From Ignavibacteria bacterium (lineage in GTDB: Bacteria > Bacteroidota > Ignavibacteria > Ignavibacteriales > Ignavibacteriaceae), in NCBI GenBank assembly GCA_029863735.1, contig JAOTUT010000145.1, forward strand, positions 1 to 5,281: 5,281 nucleotides of DNA. Reading direction: 5' to 3'. How positions within the stretch are numbered: position 1 is the first letter of the stretch; every line of letters starts with the position of its first letter. Under the pieces are notes generated by a model. The model saw only the letters and a list, made by a program, of their open reading frames with translations, searched no databases and was not told the origin of the DNA. The position numbers were made by a program, and so were the translations under genes. Positions 1 to 5,281 of the stretch are shown here, piece after piece.

Positions 1-171
1 CTTGATGAAATTCAGTCTATTATGTATAGCAAAAGACAGGCTTTACCGAATGTAATAGTTTCTCTACGTATTGATAAAACCACTGATATGGGATACGTAA
101 CTGATATTCAACAAGAACTTAGAAAAGCATTCTGTCTGAGAATAAACTATTCGGCGAATATAAAAATTTAA
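1..171 (+). CDS. ExbD/TolR-family biopolymer transport protein, C-terminal fragment
   Basis: Frame 1 is open from the left edge to a TAA at 169-171, giving the last 56 residues of a protein whose start lies outside the window. ExbD/TolR proteins are single-span inner-membrane proteins with a periplasmic domain; with ExbB/TolQ they form the proton channel that energises TonB-dependent outer-membrane transport. The visible part matches the end of that periplasmic domain: a strand with a basic-acidic pair (VSLRIDK, residues 20-26 of the fragment), then a helix of the form GYVTDIQQELRKA, then a last strand (LRINYSANIKI). E. coli ExbD has the same plan (FFRADK, then a helix ending LRQAG). The SLxxDxxTxMGxVTDxxxELRKA pattern with an NYSA-like ending resembles Bacteroidota ExbD proteins as I recall them. 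The membrane helix with its key Asp is not in view, so ExbD cannot be told from TolR. A terminator follows 24 bases after the stop, so this is probably the last gene of its own transcript. Confidence 0.8.
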   Translation, partial: LDEIQSIMYSKRQALPNVIVSLRIDKTTDMGYVTDIQQELRKAFCLRINYSANIKI

Positions 172-195
172 GTTACATTTAAGTGGTTTTTTATT

Positions 196-229
196 AAGCA
201 GGCGATTTTAATGAATAGCCTGCTTTTTT
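196..229 (+). terminator. Rho-independent terminator after the exbD-like gene
   Basis: An 8-bp perfect inverted repeat (AAGCAGGC at 196-203, GCCTGCTT at 218-225) encloses a 14-base AT-rich loop, and its descending arm runs directly into six T residues (224-229). Five of the eight pairs are G-C. This is the standard intrinsic terminator layout and it reads on the + strand only: in the opposite direction the stem is followed by mixed A/T, not a U-run. It would end the transcript of the exbD-like gene. Its 3' end is only 15 bases before the yqeY start codon, so it could also act as an attenuator for read-through into the next operon. Confidence 0.85.
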
Positions 230-234
230 ATTAT

Positions 235-240
235 AGAGGG
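235..240 (+). promoter_or_regulatory. Shine-Dalgarno-like site for yqeY
   Basis: AGAGGG lies 4 bases before the ATG at 245. The sequence complements the 16S anti-SD core (GAGG), though the spacing is shorter than the usual 5-9 bases. It supports the start at 245. It also argues against a fully leaderless message, because a transcript must begin at or before about 235 to use it. Confidence 0.5.
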
Positions 241-244
241 TATA

Positions 245-697
245 ATGAATCTAACAGAAAAAATTAATAATGATTTAAAGGAAGCGATGAAGTCAAATGA
301 TAATGTCAGACTTCAAACGGTCAGATCCATCCGGGCATTGATACTTGAATTTGAAAAAAGTGGATCAGGAAAAAAACTGAATGAAGAAGAAGAAATAAAA
401 TTACTTAGTTCTGCTGCGAAGAAACGAAAAGAAGCTATGGAAGAATATTTAAAAGCTGGCAGAGAGGATCTTGCATCAGTGGAAGATGCAGAATTAAAAA
501 TTATTATGTCTTATCTTCCTAAGCAATTAACAATGGATGAGATTGTTACAAAAGTAAAAGAATTAGCTGTTCAGATTGGTGCGCAAACTAAAACTGATTT
601 TGCTAAACTTATGCCTCTTGCAGTTAAAGAACTAAAAGGTCAGGCAGATGGAAAAGACATAAAAGTAGCTGTTGAAAAAGTATTGGGTGTGAATTGA
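245..697 (+). CDS. yqeY: GatB/YqeY domain-containing protein
   Basis: This 150-residue protein is full length for the stand-alone YqeY family (about 150 aa). The family is all-helical and resembles the tail domain of GatB, the tRNA-contacting subunit of the Glu-tRNA(Gln)/Asp-tRNA(Asn) amidotransferase; the free-standing proteins have no firmly established role, and a tRNA-linked function is inferred from the homology. Visible landmarks are the N-terminal helix with LKEAMKSND and VRLQTVRSIRALI (residues 11-33), the charged KKRKEAMEEYLKAGREDL helix (59-76), the YLPKQLT turn (90-96) that joins the two subdomains, and a C-terminal GQADGKDIKVAV segment. The ATG at 245 gives the expected N-terminus and has AGAGGG just upstream. 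The gene is the first after a terminator, so it probably opens the operon. Its stop overlaps the TTG start of the next gene by 4 bases. No catalytic motif can be assigned. Family identification is strong; function is open. Confidence 0.92.
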   Translation: MNLTEKINNDLKEAMKSNDNVRLQTVRSIRALILEFEKSGSGKKLNEEEEIKLLSSAAKKRKEAMEEYLKAGREDLASVEDAELKIIMSYLPKQLTMDEIVTKVKELAVQIGAQTKTDFAKLMPLAVKELKGQADGKDIKVAVEKVLGVN

Positions 698-1215
698 TTC
701 TGCTTGATATTCTGATAATAACAGCGGTTATTGTTGGATTTATTCTCGGGTTCAAAGATGGTTTTATTCGCAAGCTCGTTGGCATTGCAGGATTTATTGT
801 TGCGATTGTGGCTGCTGTTTTTTTTGCAGGAAAACTTGGTTTATTAATAGAAGGACTTTTCCGAATTGAATATTATCTAGCCGAAATAATTGGTGGGCTG
901 TTTATATTCTTTACAATAAGTGCAATATTTATGTTTTTAAAAAGGATTGTTCATCCTTTTGACAAAGTAAACAATCTTATAAACCAGATTGTTGGAGGTA
1001 TAGTTGGTTCGATTCAGATTCTTTACTTTCTAAGTGCAATTTTTATTATTGTTAATGTATTTGACCAGCCAGATAAAAAAACAAGGCAGCAATCACTCTT
1101 CTACAATCCCACTTATCAGGTAATCCCCTTAACAATTGAATATTTAAGTAATTACACACCTCAACCTAGACAGTTAATTGAAGATTATATCAACGAAAAA
1201 GATGCTTCGCAATGA
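694..1215 (+). CDS. cvpA: CvpA family inner-membrane protein, TTG start
   Basis: This 173-residue protein has four hydrophobic helices at about residues 1-20, 28-48, 61-83 and 98-122, and a polar C-terminal tail of about 50 residues. That is the CvpA layout (about 160-180 aa). Family hallmarks are the start of helix 1 (ILLDILIITAVIVGFILGF followed by KDGFIRKL) and the glycine-spaced segment before helix 4 (NQIVGGIVGSIQ, residues 97-108). E. coli CvpA is needed for colicin V export and has been linked to envelope stress tolerance; its biochemical activity is unknown. The start is TTG at 694-696, overlapping the yqeY TGA (TTGA). No ATG or GTG in frame would preserve helix 1, and no convincing SD site is visible, so translation probably depends on coupling to yqeY. 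Bacillus subtilis also places a cvpA-like gene (yshB) in the cluster containing mutS2, which supports the assignment. The 3' end overlaps mutS2 by 4 bases (ATGA). Confidence 0.9.
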   Translation: MILLDILIITAVIVGFILGFKDGFIRKLVGIAGFIVAIVAAVFFAGKLGLLIEGLFRIEYYLAEIIGGLFIFFTISAIFMFLKRIVHPFDKVNNLINQIVGGIVGSIQILYFLSAIFIIVNVFDQPDKKTRQQSLFYNPTYQVIPLTIEYLSNYTPQPRQLIEDYINEKDASQ

Positions 1216-3560
1216 TTGATACTTCTGTTCTTGAAAAGCTGGAATTCCAAAAGGTCTTAATCAGCATTAGTAACTATGCTGTAACTGAGAACGGCAAAAA
1301 AAATATATTGAACCTATCGCCTTCAATCGATTTACAAAAAGTAACTCTGGAAGGAAAATCTGTAAATGAAGCGAAGGAAATATTAATCAGAAACAATCCA
1401 CCACAGTTAGACTATATTCCAGATCTATTTGAAGTTATAGCCCAAAGTAAAATTGAAGGTGTAGTTCTCAATTCAAAAAAGATTCTTGAGATACTGAAAC
1501 TGGCTAAAATATCGCGTGGACTTTATCAGTTCCTAAAGAGTAATTCTGAGATTTCACCGAGTTTAAAAGAATTGCAAGACTCTCTAATAATTGATAAAGT
1601 ATTTGAACATCATATTGAAAAGGTAATCGATGAATCAGGCGAAATTAAAGAAAAAGCAAGCAACAATCTTTCTAATATTCGCAAACAAATTAGAGAAAAG
1701 CAGAATTCATTAGTCAAATCAATAAACAGCATAATGAAATCGCTTGATGCTGAGGGAATAGTCAGAGAGGATTACTTAACACTTCGTGATGGCAGAATGG
1801 TAATCCCGGTTAAAGTGGAGCACAAAAGACATCTCCGGGGTTTCATACATTCAGAATCGGCAACCGGTCAAACAGTGTATATTGAACCAGAGCAAACCCT
1901 TGAGTTAAATAATGAAATAGTAACTCTTGGTTTTGCAGAAAAACGTGAAATAGAAAGATTACTGAAAGAGCTTACCACGCTGATTGGAAAAGAGAGTGAG
2001 AAACTAAAAGAATCCTTAAAGACTATCTCTCACATTGATTCACTTTTCGCAAGGGCTAATTATTCAATTGAAATTATTGGATCGTTCCCATCGATAGATA
2101 ATATAAAACCTTTTTTTATAAACGACGCTCGTCATCCGGTCTTGCTTAAAAAGTTTGGAAGGGAAGGAGCTATCCCTTTAAACTTAAAGCTGGATGATCA
2201 AAAAATAATTGTAATTACAGGACCAAATGCGGGTGGAAAAACTGTTGTGTTAAAAACGGTCGGGTTGCTTTGCCTGCTTCTTCAATCAGGTATTCACATT
2301 CCGGTAAACCCCGATTCAAATTTTCATCTTTTCAAAGATATATTAATTGATATTGGCGATGAACAATCAATTGAAGATGATCTTTCCACTTTTAGTTCAC
2401 ATATAAATAATCTTAAAAATATTCTCAATTTAGCTGATGAAAATTCTTTGGTGCTTTTGGATGAGATTGGAACAGGAACGGATCCTGTTGAAGGTTCGGC
2501 ACTTGCCTCTGCAGTGTTAATGAAACTGAGGAATATCGGGGCATTAGTTTTTTCATCAACACATCACGGGAGTTTGAAAATAATTGCGAATAGCGAAGCA
2601 GGATTTATAAATGCTGCAATGGAATTTGATCATGAACAACTTATGCCTACGTACAAATTTAAGTTGGGTGTTCCTGGTTCAAGCTATGCGTTTGAAATTG
2701 CCAAAAGAAGCGGTATTGAAGATAATGTTCTGAAGTCTGCTTCTAATTTTATGGACACTGATAAATACAGACTTGAAAATTTTATTTCTGATCTCGAGGA
2801 AAAATCGAATAAACTTGAAGAAAAATTAAAACAGCTGGAGATTGAAAACTCAAGATTATCAGGATTATCCAATTTGTATAAAAACAATATTGAAAGGCTT
2901 GAGACGGAAAAAAAGGATATACTGAAAAAAGCAAAATCAGATGCGGAGGATTTTCTAAAAGGTGTAAACAAAAAAGTAGAAAGTGTAATTAAACAAATTC
3001 GAGAGACTGGTGCGCAAAAAGAGGTGATAAAAGAAGCAAAGAATATCATAGCTGATCTTAAAGAGGAAACGGAGAAACTATATACTCCGGAAGTTGTATT
3101 AGAAGCAAAAATATCTGATTTTAGCGTTGGGACTTTTGTGTCAATTAAAAACACTTCGACTTCGGGAAGAATAATTCTTATTGACGAGGAAAAAAGAAAA
3201 GCTTTAATTGAATCAGGTTCAATTAAAATGCAGGTTGACCTAACTGATTTGATCATTGATAAATCGAAAAAAGAGGATAAACCTGAAATACATTATCATA
3301 ACTTTAAGCAACCAGAAACTCAATATCGCATCGATATCAGGGGAAGAAAACCTGAAGAAGCTGATTTTGAAATTCTTAAATTTATTGATGACTCTTATAT
3401 GATAGGACAGCAAAGAATTGAAATACTTCATGGCAAAGGAACAGGAGTTCTAAAGAAAACAGTTAAGGATATTCTTGACAAGCATGAAAAGGTAAAGAAT
3501 TATTATTTTGCACCAATTGAATTTGGAGGAGAAGGTATCACAATAGTTGAATTAAAATAG
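1212..3560 (+). CDS. mutS2: Endonuclease MutS2 (MutS2 ATPase with KOW and Smr domains)
   Basis: At 782 residues this is the usual MutS2 length (B. subtilis MutS2 is about 785). MutS2 lacks the mismatch-binding domain of MutS; it has been described as a suppressor of homologous recombination in Helicobacter and Thermus, and as a factor that senses and splits collided ribosomes in Bacillus. In order: core/lever region (1-300) with the family segment EGIVREDYLTLRDGRMVIPV (from about 181) and SESATGQTVYIEP; ABC-type ATPase with Walker A GPNAGGKT (337-344), GDEQSI (382-387), signature STFSSHI (392-398), Walker B LVLLDE (D417, E418) and H-loop STHHG (449-453); a charged coiled coil (about 519-625); a KOW-like barrel (about 635-680); and a C-terminal Smr domain (about 705-782) with IDIRG (707-711) and HGKGTG (740-745). 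All ATPase motifs look intact. The ATG at 1212 overlaps the cvpA stop (ATGA) and gives the usual MutS2 opening (VLEKLEFQKVL). No SD is obvious, so coupling to cvpA is likely. Smr nuclease activity is inferred from the family. Confidence 0.97.
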   Translation: MIDTSVLEKLEFQKVLISISNYAVTENGKKNILNLSPSIDLQKVTLEGKSVNEAKEILIRNNPPQLDYIPDLFEVIAQSKIEGVVLNSKKILEILKLAKISRGLYQFLKSNSEISPSLKELQDSLIIDKVFEHHIEKVIDESGEIKEKASNNLSNIRKQIREKQNSLVKSINSIMKSLDAEGIVREDYLTLRDGRMVIPVKVEHKRHLRGFIHSESATGQTVYIEPEQTLELNNEIVTLGFAEKREIERLLKELTTLIGKESEKLKESLKTISHIDSLFARANYSIEIIGSFPSIDNIKPFFINDARHPVLLKKFGREGAIPLNLKLDDQKIIVITGPNAGGKTVVLKTVGLLCLLLQSGIHIPVNPDSNFHLFKDILIDIGDEQSIEDDLSTFSSHINNLKNILNLADENSLVLLDEIGTGTDPVEGSALASAVLMKLRNIGALVFSSTHHGSLKIIANSEAGFINAAMEFDHEQLMPTYKFKLGVPGSSYAFEIAKRSGIEDNVLKSASNFMDTDKYRLENFISDLEEKSNKLEEKLKQLEIENSRLSGLSNLYKNNIERLETEKKDILKKAKSDAEDFLKGVNKKVESVIKQIRETGAQKEVIKEAKNIIADLKEETEKLYTPEVVLEAKISDFSVGTFVSIKNTSTSGRIILIDEEKRKALIESGSIKMQVDLTDLIIDKSKKEDKPEIHYHNFKQPETQYRIDIRGRKPEEADFEILKFIDDSYMIGQQRIEILHGKGTGVLKKTVKDILDKHEKVKNYYFAPIEFGGEGITIVELK

Positions 3561-3566
3561 GGCATT

Positions 3567-5063
3567 GTGGTTAAAAAAATTTTAATTGCCAACAGAGGGG
3601 AAATTGCTGTCAGAGTTATCAGGGCTTGCCATGAACTTGGTGTTAAATCAGCGGCAATATATTCTGACGCAGATAAAACAACTCTTCATACGCGTTTAGC
3701 CGATGAGAGTTACCACATCGGTTCTTCACCTGCTCACGAATCATACCTAAATAAAGAAAAAATCTTAAAACTTGCTAAAGAGATTAATGCAGATGCTCTG
3801 CATCCGGGTTATGGTTTCTTTTCTGAAAATGCTGAATTCATAAAAACTCTTGAAGTAAACGATATCACTTTTATTGGGCCTTCATCAAAGTCAGTTGAGC
3901 TAATGGGAAGCAAAACAGAAGCCCGGAAACTGATGGCAAAGAATAATGTTCCAATTGTTCCCGGAACGACTGAAGCAGTTAAATCAGTCAAAGACGCAAT
4001 TAGAATTTCAAAAGACATTGGATATCCGGTGCTATTAAAAGCGGCAGCAGGCGGTGGCGGAAAGGGAATGAGAAAAATTTCAACTGAATCCGAATTTGAA
4101 TCCGCATTTGAATCAACTAAGAGAGAAGCGTTAAAAGCTTTTGCCAATGATGAAATCTATATAGAAAAATTTATTGAGAACCCGAGACATATTGAAGTTC
4201 AGATTTTTGGTGATAAGCATGGAAACTATGTTCATCTTTTTGAAAGAGAATGTTCAATACAAAGAAGGCATCAGAAAATAATTGAAGAAGCACCGTCATC
4301 ATTTGTAGATGAAGTAACGCGTCAGAAGATAACTTCGGCGGCAATTAATGTAGCTCGTGCGTGTAATTATTGGAATGCCGGTACTGTGGAATTCCTGATG
4401 GATTCAAATAAGAATTTTTACTTTCTCGAAATGAATACAAGACTTCAGGTTGAACATCCTGTTACTGAATTCATTACAGGTCTTGATTTAGTTAAAGAGC
4501 AAATATCAGTTGCATCAGGAAATAAGTTATCATTTAAACAAAGTGATGTGCACATAAATGGAAATGCAATTGAATGCAGAATTTATGCTGAAGATCCATT
4601 AAACAATTTTCTTCCAACGACTGGAGATATTATTAATTATTCACAACCATCAGGACCCGGAGTCAGAGTCGATTCTGGATTTGAACTTGGTTCGCAAATT
4701 TCTGTTCATTACGATCCACTAATTTCAAAACTTGTTTGTTGGTCTGATAACAGGCAATCTGCCATAAATAGAATGCTAAGAGCTCTCAATGAATATGTTG
4801 TTGGTGGACTAACTACAAATATTTCATTTCTGAAACTTATTATCGATCATCCGTCTTTCAGGGCAGGGAAGTTCGATATTAATTTTTTAAATGATGAGTT
4901 TATGAGTCGATTGGAGGAGTTGAGTAAAAATCAAAATAAAAATGAAGCGGAAAAAGCTGCGGCAATACTTGCTGGGCTTTTAAAATCAAAATCTTTCACC
5001 AATAATCATCGCACAAATAATATTGAAACTTCTAACCTCTGGCAGGAACAGATGTATGAATGA
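3567..5063 (+). CDS. accC: Biotin carboxylase subunit of an acyl-CoA carboxylase (AccC/PccA type), GTG start
   Basis: This 498-residue protein is a complete biotin carboxylase, which uses ATP and bicarbonate to carboxylate biotin on a carrier protein. It has the N-terminal fold (ILIANRGEIAVRVIRACHELG), an ATP-grasp domain and a C-terminal domain (to about 445). Catalytic and ligand residues known from E. coli AccC are all present: K116, K158, the GGGGKGM glycine loop (162-168), E200, the C229/Q232/H235/K237 cluster (ECSIQRRHQK), E275, E288 with N290, and R292, Q294, V295, E296 (EMNTRLQVEHP), and R338. It is about 50 residues longer than E. coli AccC (449); the extra tail has an alanine-rich helix (AEKAAAILAGLL) and ends in LWQEQMYE, like the post-carboxylase linker of propionyl- or methylcrotonyl-CoA carboxylase alpha chains. 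The GTG at 3567 sits 6 bases after mutS2; TAGGG (3558-3562) is a weak SD. The stop overlaps the next gene by 8 bases. The acyl-CoA substrate cannot be decided without the carboxyltransferase; the tail and gene order favour a PCC/MCC-like enzyme over a classical AccABCD one. Confidence 0.95.
   Translation: MVKKILIANRGEIAVRVIRACHELGVKSAAIYSDADKTTLHTRLADESYHIGSSPAHESYLNKEKILKLAKEINADALHPGYGFFSENAEFIKTLEVNDITFIGPSSKSVELMGSKTEARKLMAKNNVPIVPGTTEAVKSVKDAIRISKDIGYPVLLKAAAGGGGKGMRKISTESEFESAFESTKREALKAFANDEIYIEKFIENPRHIEVQIFGDKHGNYVHLFERECSIQRRHQKIIEEAPSSFVDEVTRQKITSAAINVARACNYWNAGTVEFLMDSNKNFYFLEMNTRLQVEHPVTEFITGLDLVKEQISVASGNKLSFKQSDVHINGNAIECRIYAEDPLNNFLPTTGDIINYSQPSGPGVRVDSGFELGSQISVHYDPLISKLVCWSDNRQSAINRMLRALNEYVVGGLTTNISFLKLIIDHPSFRAGKFDINFLNDEFMSRLEELSKNQNKNEAEKAAAILAGLLKSKSFTNNHRTNNIETSNLWQEQMYE
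5044..5047 (+). promoter_or_regulatory. Shine-Dalgarno-like AGGA for the carrier gene
   Basis: AGGA, within GGCAGGA, lies 8 bases before the ATG at 5056, inside the last codons of the carboxylase gene. The spacing is ideal. It is one of the clearer SD-like sites in the window and supports 5056 as the start of the downstream gene. The ATG at 5052-5054 is in the carboxylase frame (Met496) and is not a competing start. Confidence 0.5.
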
Positions 5064-5281
5064 TTTTATTATAAGTGTTAACTCTTCAAAGTTTGATGTG
5101 CGAATTATTGATGAAAATGAATTAAGTTTCGAAGAAGAAAAAATTAATTACGAATTAATTCCGGTAAGCGGCTATTCTTACTTACTGAAATTAAATAACA
5201 AAATCTTTGAGCTTACATCTGAAAAAATTAATAGTGATCAATTTAAAATATTAGTTGGCGGAAATTATTATGATATCACTG
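5056..5281 (+). CDS. Probable biotin carboxyl carrier subunit, N-terminal part (runs off the right edge)
   Basis: An open frame starts at ATG 5056 and continues without a stop to the window end, giving the first 75 residues. It begins inside the carboxylase gene with an 8-base overlap (ATGAATGA) in the +1 frame relative to it. The sequence has no hydrophobic helix or signal peptide and looks rich in beta strands with acidic connectors (for example YELIPVSGYSYLLKLNNK, FELTS, FKILVGGNYYDI). This resembles the small beta-barrel linker (BT-like) that lies between the biotin carboxylase and biotinyl domains in propionyl-CoA carboxylase alpha chains, and the N-termini of stand-alone biotin/lipoyl carrier proteins encoded next to such carboxylases. 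The biotinyl domain with its A/V-M-K-M lysine motif would lie beyond the edge and is not seen, so the carrier role is inferred from position and style. The N-terminus does not resemble E. coli AccB. A different small partner protein remains possible. Confidence 0.7.
   Translation, partial: MNDFIISVNSSKFDVRIIDENELSFEEEKINYELIPVSGYSYLLKLNNKIFELTSEKINSDQFKILVGGNYYDIT

Noticed and set aside
241..246. TATAAT overlapping the yqeY start codon as a -10 box
   Set aside because: Transcription from it would start inside the coding region, there is no matching -35 element about 17 bases upstream (GCCTGC of the terminator stem lies there), and such hexamers are frequent in AT-rich DNA.
2684..3256. 190-codon open frame on the minus strand opposite the MutS2 coiled coil
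   Set aside because: It lies entirely within mutS2. Its Ser/Phe-rich translation (runs such as FSISSCFNFSSSLFDFSS) is the expected antisense of GAA/AAA-rich coiled-coil codons, and it has no recognisable domain.
3240..3431. 63-codon minus-strand open frame
   Set aside because: Antisense shadow of the MutS2 Smr region; low-complexity Phe/Ile-rich translation with no family features.
4086..4115. Imperfect tandem repeat of a 12-base unit (GAATCCGAATTT, then GAATCCGCATTT, then a partial copy)
   Set aside because: It encodes ESEFESAFES (residues 174-183) in a variable helix of the ATP-grasp domain where homologues also have acidic/Ala-rich sequence of the same length. Two and a half copies are too few to call a functional repeat.
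3809..4147. 112-codon minus-strand open frame
   Set aside because: Antisense shadow of the biotin carboxylase ATP-grasp region; its PFPPPPAAAF stretch is simply the reverse of the codons for the glycine-rich loop.
3567..5063. Alternative assignment to another ATP-grasp enzyme (carbamoyl-phosphate synthase, D-Ala-D-Ala ligase) or to full pyruvate carboxylase
   Set aside because: The full set of biotin carboxylase residues (K116, K158, ECSIQRRHQK, EMNTRLQVEHP, R338) is specific, and the protein ends before any carboxyltransferase domain of pyruvate carboxylase.
1..5281. Search for CRISPR repeats, insertion sequences, tRNA/rRNA genes, riboswitches, toxin-antitoxin or defence genes
   Set aside because: The strand is almost fully occupied by five well-packed + strand genes. 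The only free gap (172-244) holds a terminator, and no terminal inverted repeats, direct-repeat arrays or tRNA-like folds were seen by eye.

Overview
This window is a compact, AT-rich (roughly one-third G+C by eye) stretch of a bacterial chromosome with every gene on the + strand. The gene content is housekeeping. The C-terminal style of the ExbD-like fragment (RIDKTTDMGYVTDIQQELRK), the sparse Shine-Dalgarno motifs and the base composition point to the Bacteroidota/Chlorobiota/Ignavibacteria (FCB) group. An Ignavibacteria-like organism would fit, but that is inference from style, not a proven assignment.

Layout: 1-171 is the 3' end of an ExbD/TolR-family proton-channel subunit gene. Bases 172-244 are the only real intergenic gap and hold a good intrinsic terminator (196-229) and a short purine-rich ribosome binding site. 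From 245 to the right edge runs a tightly packed set that looks like one operon: yqeY (245-697), cvpA-like (694-1215), mutS2 (1212-3560), a biotin carboxylase gene of the accC/pccA type (3567-5063), and the 5' part of a gene that probably encodes its biotin carrier partner (from 5056, running off the edge). Junctions are a 4-base overlap (TTGA), a 4-base overlap (ATGA), a 6-base gap and an 8-base overlap (ATGAATGA), so translational coupling along the message is likely. Two starts are non-ATG: TTG for cvpA and GTG for the carboxylase.

Functionally there are two blocks. YqeY-CvpA-MutS2 joins a protein with a tRNA-amidotransferase-like domain, a four-helix membrane protein, and a MutS2 ATPase with complete Walker, KOW and Smr elements; MutS2 proteins are known as anti-recombination factors and, in Bacillus, as collided-ribosome rescue factors. 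The carboxylase block provides ATP-dependent carboxylation of biotin plus its carrier. The carrier gene lies downstream of the carboxylase gene, as in propionyl-/methylcrotonyl-CoA carboxylase alpha chains, rather than upstream as in E. coli accB-accC. The split falls where single-chain enzymes pass from the biotin carboxylase domain to the linker domain.

I see no mobile element, CRISPR array, RNA gene or clearly new defence or secretion system here. The most useful open points are the split carboxylase junction, the unexplained promoter of the yqeY operon (a terminator ends only about 15 bases before its start codon), and the YqeY-CvpA-MutS2 association.
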